From JBFXAN01 sp050184225 (GTDB lineage Bacteria > Chloroflexota > Dehalococcoidia > CAUJGQ01), in the NCBI GenBank assembly GCA_050184225.1, contig JBFXAN010000066.1:1-32963 (forward strand): 32,963 bases of DNA. Reading direction: 5' to 3'. Below are positions 1 to 8,396 of this stretch, piece by piece. Positions within the stretch are counted from its first letter, which is position 1. Every line of letters starts with the position of its first letter. The position numbers and the translations under genes are program-made. The notes under the pieces are model-generated. The model did no database searches. It saw only the letters and a list, made by a program, of their open reading frames with translations, and was not told the origin of the DNA.

Positions 1-828
1 GCCCCTCGGTTGGTTGCGCCGCACCGGTCCGCACCTGGAACAGCGGCTCTAGTTCCGGCCGGGGCCGGACGTACTCGATGGTGGGTCCGCTTACCCAGAC
101 ATCCACGTAGAGGATATTCGCCAATTGGTTCCGCCGGAAAGGCGAACGCGGCAAGGTCAGCAACGATCTGCTGTTCATCGGTATCTAAGAAAGAGCCGCT
201 GCCGGTGCAGCCCAGGCCCTGTGCCTTGCTGCGGCAGTGGTAACGGACGCGTCCCTTCTCCGTGCGCATCACCCGCATCCGCTCGCTGCAATGCGCGCAA
301 CGTAACAATCCCGACAAACTGTAGATGCTCGCCTCGCGCCGTTGCGCGCCACTGGAGGATGCACGAGCACCTATTGCCTGTCGTGCGGCGTCGAAGGTCG
401 CTCCATCAATGAGTGCCGGATGCTGGCCCGGTTGCCGGTCACGGATGCGCCGACTCTTTCTCGGCTCAATGATGGGTAATTCGCCGAGGTAGAAGCGGTT
501 GGCAAGTATGTCCCGCACCGAGTCCTTCGTGAAGACATCACGGCGCATATTGCCGGCGGTGCGAAAGCTGCAGACGTTGAGTTCTTTGGCGATCTTCGTG
601 TAGCCGGCGCCGGTCGCCGCCATTTCGAAGGCGCGAATCGCGCCGTCCTGTGTGGCAGGGTCCGGCTCGGCGATGCCGGCGGAACCCGTCCGGTAGCCAA
701 ATGGCACGAGGCCATTGTGCAGCCCCTTCGCCTTGCGCTCGGCGCACGCCACTTCGATGGCGCGGCGTTGGGCATCGAGGCTGTGGCGATCAAGCTGTTC
801 CTCGATTGCGAGACGCACGGATGAGACC
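1..828 (-). pseudogene. Serine recombinase remnant (internally deleted, frameshifted)
   Basis: Reading the minus strand from about 818 downward gives a fragment beginning VRLAIEEQLDRHSLDAQRR. This matches the start of a large serine recombinase, where VRVSTEEQ is usual, so the catalytic Ser is Ala here. An in-frame TAG lies just upstream and there is no proper start. The text then jumps directly to RKAKGLHNGLVPFGYR, so most of the catalytic resolvase domain is missing. After that come a recombinase domain (SVRDILANRFYLGELP) and a zinc ribbon (LLRCAHCSERM, then YHCRSKA). Near 140 the frame shifts and continues as RRNQLANILYVDVWV and PRPELEPLFQVRTGAAQP to the window edge. The pieces are in the right order but cannot encode an active enzyme. 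A related tail occurs at 27.5-27.7 kb. The remaining 3' part lies outside the window. Confidence 0.85.
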
Positions 829-992
829 GGATACTAATTCAGCGGCCGGTTCTGAACCTGAGTCATTCGCGAGTCCAGCAAACCTTCCTTTCTGAGACGG
901 ATGATGGGTCGGCGACATCGCGGCCAAGGGCACATCACGATGCGCAGCAGTCGTCTCTTCGAAAATACTCAGCCCACTCTCCGGTCGATCGG

Positions 993-998
993 TATAAT
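993..998 (+). promoter_or_regulatory. Putative -10 element for the LuxR-type regulator
   Basis: A perfect TATAAT stands about 43 bases before the ATG at 1041. No convincing -35 hexamer lies 16-18 bp upstream, so this is a -10-only call. It would give a leader of about 35 nt. Confidence 0.4.
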
Positions 999-1040
999 GC
1001 GCGCATCCGCAGCAGGCTCCGTAGTGTCAGCATTCGAGCC

Positions 1041-4000
1041 ATGAGCGAGTATCCGGTCCCGCCACCGTTCGTCGGACGCGAGCGCGAGTTGAGCCTCCTG
1101 CTTGGCTATTTGATGGCGACGCAGCACGGCCAGGGTGGCGTGGTGTGTCTGGCGGGGGAACCTGGTATCGGCAAGACGCGCCTCGTGACGGAATTGGCGG
1201 ACCGGGCCCGTGCACAAGGCACGTGCGTCCTTCTGGGCCGGGCCTCCCCGGCTACAGGCGTTCCGGCATACCTGCCATTCAAAGAGGCCTTGGGACCGTA
1301 CGTCCGTGAGTGCCCGCCAGCTCTGTTGCGGTCACAAGTGGGACACGATCTGGCCCAGATCGCCCTCCTCCTCCCAGCGTTGCACGAGCGTCTGCCCGGT
1401 CTCACGACACGCCCATCGATTGCCCCAGACCATGAACGGTATCAACTGCTCGCCAGCACCAGCGACTTCATCCTGAGGATTGCTCGATCCGCATCGCGCG
1501 GTGCGATCCTGCTCCTCGATGACCTGCATGCGGCCGATCCGCCGACCTTGGCCTTGCTGCAGCACCTGGTTGGTAAGCTCGGCGCCGCACCGCTGTTGAT
1601 CGTCGGCACCTACCGAACGGCCGATATCGAGCAACCGCGCCCGCTCCGGGAGGTTCTGGCCGAGCTCAGCCGGCACGAGCTGTCAGGGCACCTGCTGCTC
1701 AGGCCTTTGTCGCCCGACGCCGTGGTCGCCATGACCACCGGCATGACCGGCGCCGCCGTTGCCCCATCGGTAGGCGAGATGATTCATCAGCAATCAGGTG
1801 GGAATCCGTTCTTCGTGCGGGAGATCGTTCGGCATCTCCAGAGCGAGGCCCATGACTGGACGGACGCCCGCATCGTGAGCCGCGACTGGGGCATTCCCGA
1901 TGGCGTCCGATTCGTGATCGGCAAGCGCCTCGCGGCACTCCCATCGGTGGTCCAACCGCTCCTGCGCGCGGGCGCCGTCCTTGGTGATGGCTGTGCCCAG
2001 GACGTGCTCATGGCCGTCAGCGGCCTCGACGGCGAACCGTTCCTCGATGCACTGGAAGGGGCGCTCGGCGCCGACATCGTGCGGGAGGATGTTGATGGCT
2101 ACCATTTCAGCCACGCGCTCATCCGGGAAGCCGTGTACCGGGAACTACCCCTCGCCCGCCGGCAGCGCTTGCACCTTCGTGCAGCGGAGACCATCGAACG
2201 CCTCCACGCGCCGTATCTGCACCATGAGATTGGGCGTATAGCGTCGCATTACCGTCTCGCGGGTCCAGTGGCAGACCCGGTGAAGACGCTCGAAACGGCG
2301 CAGCGTGCTGGTGCAGCGGCGGCGGCCATCTGCGCGTGGGAAGAAGCGATCGTGCATTGGCAGGCGGCCGCCGACCTGCTGGACAAACTCGATCCGGATG
2401 TCGTGCCAGGGGCGTTGACGCGACGGTGCGATCTCCTCCTCGACCTGGGTCGCATGCACGGGTATGCGGGCAATGGCCAGGAGGCGAGGGAAACCTACCG
2501 CCTGGCGGCGATGGCGGCGCGGCAACTCGGAGCACCCGACCGGCTGGCGTGGGCAGCCATCGGCTATGGCGACGTCTATATGACCGGCAGCGCGGTGGAT
2601 GAGTACCTCGTGGATCTGCTGGAGGCGGCACTCGACGGGCTCGGTCGCAAAGACAGCCCCGTGCGGGCACGCGCGCTCGCGAGCTTGGCGATGGCCCTCC
2701 GCTATGCGCCAGACGCTAGGCATCGAGCAACACTGGTGCGCACCGCCGTGGCGATGGCCCGCCGGACCGGTGATTGGTCGACGCTGACCGTCGCGCTGAC
2801 GGCACTGCACGTCGCGGACTGGGAACCGGGGAATCTGACCGAACGGCTCGATGCCGCGACGGAAGCCGTACGGCTTGCAGAGGCAAGTGGCGACCGCGTG
2901 CTGGCGTACTGGGGGCATCATTGGCGGGCGATTGACCTCTTGGAGATGGGGGATGTTGCTGCACTGGACCGCGAGCTGGCGGCGCATCGCCGCCTTGCCG
3001 AAGAGTTACGCACCCCGACGTATGCTTGGAACTCACTCCGCCTGCGGGCGACGCGCGCGATCATGACCGGCGCGTTTGAACTCGGCGAGCAGTTCGCGGG
3101 GGAGGCGTTTGAGATAGGTAAGCGGGTCGATCCGGTTGACGCTCACGCGATGTATATCACACAGCTCTGGAACATTCGGCTGTGGCAAGGGCGGCTGGAA
3201 GAACTGGTCGTCGACTGGGAACACTACTGCACGTACTACGACACCATCCCGGCCTGGCAGGCACGTCTTGCCTGGCTCTACGCGGAACTCGGGCGCGAGA
3301 CCGAGGCGCGGCAGGTGATTGAACGGCTCGCCGCACACGACGGTGCCGCCGTGCCACGGGAAATGCACTGGCTGTCCGCCATGACATTCCTCGCTGAAGC
3401 CTGTTCTCGCACGGGCGACGTGGCACATGCGGCGACCCTCTACGAGCTGCTCAAGCCTTACGCCGACTACAACGTCCGCAGCGGTGGTTATCCTGTGTCG
3501 CTCGCCTGCTTCGGCTCGGCGTCACGACCACTGGGCCTGCTGGCAGCGACGCTCGGTCGCTGGGATGCGGCCGCATCCCATTTCGACGATGCGATCACGA
3601 TGAACACGCGCATGCAGGCATGGCCGTGGGTGGCGCAGACGCAACACGCCTACGCCGCGATGCTGCTGTCGCGACGCGCACGCGGCGACCTGCTCCGCGC
3701 GCGAGCGCTCCTCGAACAGGCGATCGCGCGCTACGACGAGCTCGGGATGATATCGTTCGCGTCCCGTGCCCGCCGCCTGCGCGCGGACGCGGACCGGGTT
3801 CACAGTGGAGCATCCCGCGCTCCCTACCCCGACCACCTCACCCCCCGGGAGGTGGAGGTGCTGCGACTGATTGTGGATGGTTGCAGCAATCGCCAGATTG
3901 CGGAGTCGCTGACCGTGAGCGAGCGGACCGTTGAGCGCCACATCGCCAACATCTATGGAAAGATCGGCGTCGCCGGCAGAACCGCCCGCGCAGGGGCGGC

Positions 4001-4055
4001 GACCTACGCGCTCCGCCACCAGTTGACCGCGCCGTCGACGCACGCCGTCGCCTAG
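1041..4055 (+). CDS. AAA-ATPase/TPR LuxR-family transcriptional regulator
   Basis: A 1004-residue regulator of the large ATP-binding LuxR type (MalT/LAL-like). The N-terminal ATPase has Walker A GEPGIGKT with Lys near residue 45 and Walker B ILLLDDLHAAD with Asp near 160. The middle 600 residues are Ala/Leu/Arg-rich helices consistent with TPR-like repeats that sense an inducer or partner. The C-terminus, from about 933, is a LuxR HTH (LTPREVEVLRLIVDG, then NRQIAESLTVSERTVERHI). In this family, ligand and ATP binding allow DNA binding and activation. The gene precedes, on the same strand, two flavoproteins, a small monooxygenase and a methyltransferase, which are plausible targets (inference). 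No clear ribosome binding site precedes the ATG. The start is chosen because it gives the standard N-terminus (PPPFVGRERELSLL). Confidence 0.9.
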   Translation: MSEYPVPPPFVGRERELSLLLGYLMATQHGQGGVVCLAGEPGIGKTRLVTELADRARAQGTCVLLGRASPATGVPAYLPFKEALGPYVRECPPALLRSQVGHDLAQIALLLPALHERLPGLTTRPSIAPDHERYQLLASTSDFILRIARSASRGAILLLDDLHAADPPTLALLQHLVGKLGAAPLLIVGTYRTADIEQPRPLREVLAELSRHELSGHLLLRPLSPDAVVAMTTGMTGAAVAPSVGEMIHQQSGGNPFFVREIVRHLQSEAHDWTDARIVSRDWGIPDGVRFVIGKRLAALPSVVQPLLRAGAVLGDGCAQDVLMAVSGLDGEPFLDALEGALGADIVREDVDGYHFSHALIREAVYRELPLARRQRLHLRAAETIERLHAPYLHHEIGRIASHYRLAGPVADPVKTLETAQRAGAAAAAICAWEEAIVHWQAAADLLDKLDPDVVPGALTRRCDLLLDLGRMHGYAGNGQEARETYRLAAMAARQLGAPDRLAWAAIGYGDVYMTGSAVDEYLVDLLEAALDGLGRKDSPVRARALASLAMALRYAPDARHRATLVRTAVAMARRTGDWSTLTVALTALHVADWEPGNLTERLDAATEAVRLAEASGDRVLAYWGHHWRAIDLLEMGDVAALDRELAAHRRLAEELRTPTYAWNSLRLRATRAIMTGAFELGEQFAGEAFEIGKRVDPVDAHAMYITQLWNIRLWQGRLEELVVDWEHYCTYYDTIPAWQARLAWLYAELGRETEARQVIERLAAHDGAAVPREMHWLSAMTFLAEACSRTGDVAHAATLYELLKPYADYNVRSGGYPVSLACFGSASRPLGLLAATLGRWDAAASHFDDAITMNTRMQAWPWVAQTQHAYAAMLLSRRARGDLLRARALLEQAIARYDELGMISFASRARRLRADADRVHSGASRAPYPDHLTPREVEVLRLIVDGCSNRQIAESLTVSERTVERHIANIYGKIGVAGRTARAGAATYALRHQLTAPSTHAVA

Positions 4056-4289
4056 CGTCGCCAGCCGCCTTGGGCGCCTGCCGATCGTTTCCCGACCACT
4101 CCGGAAATCTACATACTGGCTTGCACAAAGATGGGTACTGGTACGCATGTCAGTTATCGGCACCCGCCGTACCGTTCTCCCTACCGAGGATTCGCCGGAC
4201 GACGCTCCCGTTTCAGGGCTCATTTCCCGGGTCGCGCCCGGCGGGCCTCGGCCGCCGCACCGACATGCAGTGAACGATGGGAGGCTCCG

Positions 4290-5492
4290 ATGACGACGCA
4301 GGAAGTAGACCCTACCGCGAAGGCGACAGGCCCCGTGCTCTCCGAGGACCAGTTGCTGCGGTTCGGCGAGAGGGCATCGGTCTACGACCGGGAGAACCGG
4401 TTCTTTGCCGAGGACTTTGAGGAGTTGCGTGAGGCGGGCTATCTACGCATGCCCATCCCTGAATCGTTCGGCGGACTGGGCATGACGCTGGCGCAGGTGT
4501 GCCAGGAGCAGCGTCGCCTCGCCTACCACGCGCCGGCCACGGCACTCGCCACCAACATGCATCTGTACTGGATGGGGGTCGCCGCCACCCTCCACGACAT
4601 GGGCGACCCGTCGTGTGACTGGATGCTGGAGGATGGTGCTCGAGGCGAGGTGTTCGCCGCCGGCCATTCCGAGTCGGGCAATGATCTGCCGGTGCTCTAC
4701 TCGACGGCACAGGCCGAGCGCGTCGATGGCGGCTACCGCTTCACCGGCCACAAGAACTTCGGCTCGCTCACGCCGGTGTGGACCCGCCTCGGCCTGCATG
4801 CTCAGGACAACAGCGACCCGGCCAATCCGAAGGTCGTCCATGCGTTCATGCCGCGCGAGACGGCGGGCTACACGATCAAGGAGACCTGGGACACGCTTGG
4901 CATGCGCGCTACCGCCAGCCAGGACACGCTCCTCGACAGCGCCTTCGTCCCCGATGCGTACATCGGCCGCGTGGTGCCACCGGACTTCGCCGGCGCGGAC
5001 CTGTTCGTGCTCGCGATCTTCGTCTGGGCCGAGCCGACCTTTGGCAACATCTACCTCGGCATCGCCCAGCGGGCGTTTGACCTGGCCCTCCAGAGCGCCG
5101 GGACCAAGACCTCCATCGCCCTTGGCGGCAAGGCGATGACAACCAATCCGATGGTACAGTACACCGTCGCCGAGATGGCGCTGGAGTTGGATGGCATCAC
5201 CGCGCATCTGGACCGGGTCGCGGTCGACTGGTCCGGCGGCGTCGACCATGGCGGCCTCTGGCCGGCAAAGCTGGTGTCGGTGAAGTACCACGCCGTCGAA
5301 GGGGCACGGCGGGTCGTGAAGCTGGCGCTCGATGTCGTCGGCGGTGGCGCCATCTTCAAAGGGCAGGAACTCGAGCGGCTGCTCCGCGACGTGCAGTTGG
5401 GACCGGTGCATCCAGCGAACAGCCTGCTGGTGCACGAGATCGTCGGCAAGACTCATTTGGGATTGCTAGGCCAGCTGCCGCGCTGGAGCTGA
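4290..5492 (+). CDS. Acyl-CoA dehydrogenase-fold flavoprotein (oxidoreductase or monooxygenase)
   Basis: A 400-residue protein of the acyl-CoA dehydrogenase superfamily. The N-terminal helical domain carries LREAGYLRMPIPESFGGLGM. The beta domain holds FTGHKNFGSLTPVWTRLG and DTLGMRATASQD, and the C-terminal four-helix FAD domain ends with LLRDVQLGPVHPANSLLVHE. The catalytic Glu of classical acyl-CoA dehydrogenases (in a YEGT-like motif) is replaced by the HPAN region. Either the base lies elsewhere or the enzyme is not a simple dehydrogenase. The ATG at 4290 is chosen for its GGGAGG at 4279-4284; the frame is open further upstream, but that text is not family-like. The next gene, 115 bp on, is a second member of the superfamily. 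Confidence 0.85.
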   Translation: MTTQEVDPTAKATGPVLSEDQLLRFGERASVYDRENRFFAEDFEELREAGYLRMPIPESFGGLGMTLAQVCQEQRRLAYHAPATALATNMHLYWMGVAATLHDMGDPSCDWMLEDGARGEVFAAGHSESGNDLPVLYSTAQAERVDGGYRFTGHKNFGSLTPVWTRLGLHAQDNSDPANPKVVHAFMPRETAGYTIKETWDTLGMRATASQDTLLDSAFVPDAYIGRVVPPDFAGADLFVLAIFVWAEPTFGNIYLGIAQRAFDLALQSAGTKTSIALGGKAMTTNPMVQYTVAEMALELDGITAHLDRVAVDWSGGVDHGGLWPAKLVSVKYHAVEGARRVVKLALDVVGGGAIFKGQELERLLRDVQLGPVHPANSLLVHEIVGKTHLGLLGQLPRWS

Positions 5493-5607
5493 CTTGTGCC
5501 CTGGTCGCAACAATTCACAGATCACAGAACAACGGAGTGCCAGCCAGCCATCAACCGCGTGTCATGGACCGGCACGGCGCGCCGTCCGACCATAGAAGGG
5601 AATCCCG

Positions 5608-6795
5608 ATGACACCTCCCTCCACCACGATCGCACCTGAGGATCTGGTCGCACAGGTCGAACCGATCCTACGGGAGTATGCCTCGCAGGCGGAAGAGGCG
5701 CGGCAGCTACCGCCACAAGTCGTGGCCGCCCTTCGGGAGGCACGATTGTTTGACCTCTGGGTCCCGAGCGCCTATGGCGGATTGGAGCTCGACCCGCTCC
5801 CAGCGATGCAAGTGTTCGAGGAGTTGGGTCGCATCGACGGCTCGACCGCATGGGTCGTGAGCAACTGTGCGTTCATCGCCTATCTGTGCCAAATCCTGCC
5901 TGATGCTGGGTCGGACGAGATCTTCGCCACGCCCCGCACTGTCGTGGCCGGCGCCGTCAACCCGCCCGGCATCGCCGTCCCCGTAGAGGGCGGTTATCGG
6001 GTAAGCGGCCGCTGGCCGTTCGGCAGCGCGTGTCATTTCGCGGACTGGCTAGGCAGCCTCTGCCTGATCATGGACGGCGAGGCACCACGGCTCGGTCCCG
6101 ATGGCCATCCCGTGCTGCTGCAAGTGGCCTTCAAGCGAGACGAGGCGGCGATCTTCGATACCTGGCACACCCTGGGGATGCGCGGCACCGGCAGCGCCGA
6201 CTTCGCGGTGCAGGATCTGTTCGTCCCCGCGCGCCGCGCGGTGGCGCTCGTTGCCTTCGACCACCCGGGCCGCGCATACCGCGGTCCGCTGTACCGCTTC
6301 GGCGCCTGGATCGATGCGCTCCGTATTGCCAGCACGGCGCTCGGGATCGCCGGTGCGGCGCTCGATGCGTTGGTGGAACTGGCGGCGACCAAGACGCCGA
6401 ACTTTACGCAGACGACGCTCGCGGATCGAACGAACGTCCAGGATGGCGTGGCCCGTGCCCGTGCGCAGATCGACGCGGCGCGCAGCTACATTCAGACGAC
6501 CGTCAGCGACGCGTGGCAATTCGTGCAGCGCACCAGTAGTCCCCGCATCACCGTGGCCGAGGGCGTGCCGCTTGGCTTGGCAGGATCGTTCGGGATGCAG
6601 TCGGCGGTGCAGGCAGTCGACCGCGTGTACGAACTTGCGGGCACGACCGCGATCCGCGACGAGCAGCCATTCCAGCGGTACTTCCGGGACGTGCAGACAC
6701 TCCGACAGCATGCGATCGCCTCTGCGAACCGATTCGAGTCGCTGGGCAAGATCCTGCTCGGCCGCCAGAGCGATTGGGGGTTCTATTACACCTAA
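5608..6795 (+). CDS. Flavin-dependent monooxygenase, acyl-CoA dehydrogenase superfamily (HpaH/DszC-like)
   Basis: A 395-residue protein resembling group D flavin monooxygenases, the oxygenase components that use reduced flavin from a partner reductase. Visible hallmarks are LREARLFDLWVPSAYGGLEL near the N-terminus, the beta-domain motif YRVSGRWPFGSACHFADW, HTLGMRGTGSADF, and the C-terminal FRDVQTLRQHAIASANRFE. The histidine in the last motif is typical of monooxygenases, where dehydrogenases have the catalytic Glu. A purine-rich AGAAGGGAA stands about 8 bases before the ATG. It follows the related gene at 4290-5492 and precedes a small ABM-like protein, so a pathway oxidising one substrate is likely. 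The substrate cannot be told from sequence, and no flavin reductase gene is in the window. Confidence 0.85.
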   Translation: MTPPSTTIAPEDLVAQVEPILREYASQAEEARQLPPQVVAALREARLFDLWVPSAYGGLELDPLPAMQVFEELGRIDGSTAWVVSNCAFIAYLCQILPDAGSDEIFATPRTVVAGAVNPPGIAVPVEGGYRVSGRWPFGSACHFADWLGSLCLIMDGEAPRLGPDGHPVLLQVAFKRDEAAIFDTWHTLGMRGTGSADFAVQDLFVPARRAVALVAFDHPGRAYRGPLYRFGAWIDALRIASTALGIAGAALDALVELAATKTPNFTQTTLADRTNVQDGVARARAQIDAARSYIQTTVSDAWQFVQRTSSPRITVAEGVPLGLAGSFGMQSAVQAVDRVYELAGTTAIRDEQPFQRYFRDVQTLRQHAIASANRFESLGKILLGRQSDWGFYYT

Positions 6796-6888
6796 CCCCT
6801 GTCCGATATGGGGCAAGGGTCAATACCACCGTAGCAGTGGGCGCTGCCATACTTATGCATCAGTCAGCGCGCAGAGGGAGGAACGACG

Positions 6889-7176
6889 ATGTACGGCACG
6901 ATTGCACGCATGCAGGTGAAGCTGGGAGCAGAGACCGAACTCGTGGCGCTCTCGCGCGCGTTTGAGGGGCAGATTCCTGGCCATCTCGGGACGTATGTCT
7001 ACCGCTCGGATGCCGACCCGAACGTCTACTGGATGGCTGTGGCGTTTACCGATAAGGCGGCGTACCACGCGAACGCGCAGAGTCCCGAGCAAGACGCTCG
7101 CTATCAGCAGATGCGGGCGCTCCTGGCGGCCGACCCGGAGTGGCACGACGGGGCGATTGTCTACCCGCGGGGATAA
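6889..7176 (+). CDS. ABM-like small monooxygenase or dimeric alpha-beta barrel protein
   Basis: A 95-residue protein starting MYGTIARMQVKLGAETELV, preceded by a strong GAGGGAGG at 6874-6881. The pattern is a short beta strand, a helix (ALSRAFEGQIPG), a strand (HLGTYVYRSDADPNVYWMAVAFT) and a helix (KAAYHANAQSPEQDARYQQMRALL). This is the ferredoxin-like half-barrel of the antibiotic biosynthesis monooxygenase and related dimeric alpha-beta barrel families. Members act as cofactor-free monooxygenases, or in degradation of reactive products; some have no enzyme role. Its position directly after two flavoproteins suggests a step in the same pathway. The exact activity is unknown. Confidence 0.7.
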   Translation: MYGTIARMQVKLGAETELVALSRAFEGQIPGHLGTYVYRSDADPNVYWMAVAFTDKAAYHANAQSPEQDARYQQMRALLAADPEWHDGAIVYPRG

Positions 7177-7252
7177 GGACCGCGCTCGGTTCGTCGCCGG
7201 CGACCAGCGAGCCTGCGAGACCGGATGTGTCGCGCCAAGACAGGGGGACCGG

Positions 7253-8053
7253 ATGCCAGACGTGTGGTCCAGTGTCACTCAACTCGACGACGCCATGCAG
7301 GACCGGCTCGCCGCGGTCCTCGAAACCCGCGGCGCCGACCCCCAGCAACAGGCGCTCCGCCAGACGTTTCTCGCCGCCATTCCCTTTCCCCCGCAGGCGC
7401 AGGTGCTGGAGGTGGGCTGCGGCACCGGCGTCCTCACCCGACTCCTCGCCCGCTGGCCGGAGGTCGGCGCGGTGGTCGGTGTCGACCCGGCGCCAGCGTT
7501 ACTCACCCGCGCCCACACCCTGGCCGCCGGCCTGCCCAACGTCACTTTCCGCGACGCCGACGGCCGGGCACTGCCGTTCGAGGAAGCGAGCTTCGATGTT
7601 GTCATCTTCGATTCCGTGCTGTCCCATGTGCCGGGTCCCGACCGCGCACTGGCCGAGGCGGTACGAGTGCTGCGACCCGGGGGAGTTCTCGCGCTGTTCG
7701 ACGGCGACTACGCCACGACCACCGTCGCGCTCGGTGACCACGACCCGTTACAAGCCTGCGTCGACGCGATGATGGCCAACTCTGTCACCGACCGCTACGT
7801 CGTGCGGCGCTTGCCCGCGCTCGTACGCCTGGCTGGCTTGGAGGTGATCCGGGTCGGCAGCCACGGATTCGTGGAGACAGAGGGTGGCTACATGGTCACG
7901 GTGATCGAGCGCGGGATCGACTTCCTGCGGAGCGCCGGGCACCTCGACGACGACACGGCGGCGGCGCTGAACGCGGCGGCGCGGCGGCGGGTGGATGCGG
8001 GGACGTTCTTCGGCCACATCGCTTACGCCAGCCTGATGGCCCGCAAGCCGTGA
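7253..8053 (+). CDS. Class I SAM-dependent methyltransferase (UbiE/Methyltransf_11 type)
   Basis: A 266-residue methyltransferase. Motif I is VLEVGCGTGVLTRLLAR (about residues 50-65). The acidic loop after beta 2 is VVGVDPAPALL, motif II/post-II is FRDADGRALPFEEASFDVVI, and motif IV-V is LAEAVRVLRPGGVLALFDGD. These make a complete Rossmann-fold SAM pocket. The C-terminal third (ERGIDFLRSAGHLDDDTAAAL) probably shapes the substrate site. The ATG at 7253 is chosen for the AGGGGGA about 6 bases upstream. The gap to the preceding small gene is 76 bp, so co-transcription is likely. The substrate is probably a small molecule rather than DNA or protein, given the family and its oxidase neighbours (inference). 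Confidence 0.85.
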   Translation: MPDVWSSVTQLDDAMQDRLAAVLETRGADPQQQALRQTFLAAIPFPPQAQVLEVGCGTGVLTRLLARWPEVGAVVGVDPAPALLTRAHTLAAGLPNVTFRDADGRALPFEEASFDVVIFDSVLSHVPGPDRALAEAVRVLRPGGVLALFDGDYATTTVALGDHDPLQACVDAMMANSVTDRYVVRRLPALVRLAGLEVIRVGSHGFVETEGGYMVTVIERGIDFLRSAGHLDDDTAAALNAAARRRVDAGTFFGHIAYASLMARKP

Positions 8054-8083
8054 TCGCCATGCGACGGGCGATGTCGCTTCATT

Positions 8084-8113
8084 AATACTCCGATCGGCAA
8101 TACTCCGATCGGC
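8084..8113 (+). repeat. 15-bp perfect tandem direct repeat
   Basis: AATACTCCGATCGGC occurs twice back to back. Each copy contains the 8-bp palindrome CCGATCGG. Two phased palindromes 15 bp apart could bind a dimeric regulator. The copies could also be a slippage duplication. They lie 30 bp after the methyltransferase stop codon. Confidence 0.75.
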
Positions 8114-8250
8114 CGGGTCTGAACAGAAGGGCAAGCGTGCGATCCCATCGGGCCACCAGTGATCCCACAGGGGAATCGCCCGCTGCCTCTACTGGCGGGT
8201 ATCTCGGAGCCGGCCGCACGGTCAGCTCGAACTCGACGTGGTCGGTGCGT

Positions 8251-8274
8251 TGTAACACGTAGCTATGTGTTACA
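8251..8274 (+). promoter_or_regulatory. 24-bp palindrome, candidate TetR-type operator
   Basis: The left arm TGTAACAC and right arm GTGTTACA are perfect inverted repeats. The centre GTAGCTAT is itself palindromic except for its outer pair. Length and symmetry fit operators of TetR-family dimers. The site lies about 120 bp before the TetR gene at 8397, so autoregulation is a fair guess. No promoter element is obvious directly next to it. Confidence 0.55.
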
Positions 8275-8384
8275 GGGAGGCACGCACCCTGCCGAGCTAC
8301 AAAGAGTGAGACACCAGCCTGAGACCTCCTGCGCGCTCTTGCCCAGTCACCACCTCCCGCCTGGTGCCGGTCGTCTCATCTGGG

Positions 8385-8390
8385 TATACT
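8385..8390 (+). promoter_or_regulatory. -10 element giving a probable leaderless transcript
   Basis: TATACT ends six bases before the GTG at 8397. Transcription would therefore begin at, or within a base or two of, the start codon. No Shine-Dalgarno sequence precedes this GTG, which agrees with leaderless translation. A weak CTGGTG lies 18 bp upstream as a possible -35. Confidence 0.45.
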
Positions 8391-8396
8391 GGTTCT

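Larger units (their letters stand above)
8054..8396 (+). other. Intergenic control region upstream of the TetR gene
   Basis: This 343-bp stretch shows no credible coding sequence. It holds a perfect 15-bp tandem duplication at 8084-8113, a near-perfect 24-bp palindrome at 8251-8274 and a -10-like element at 8385-8390, each listed separately. ACTGGT at 8389-8394 and ACCAGT about 16 bp later form a further weak inverted pair around the start of the TetR gene. Confidence 0.7.
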
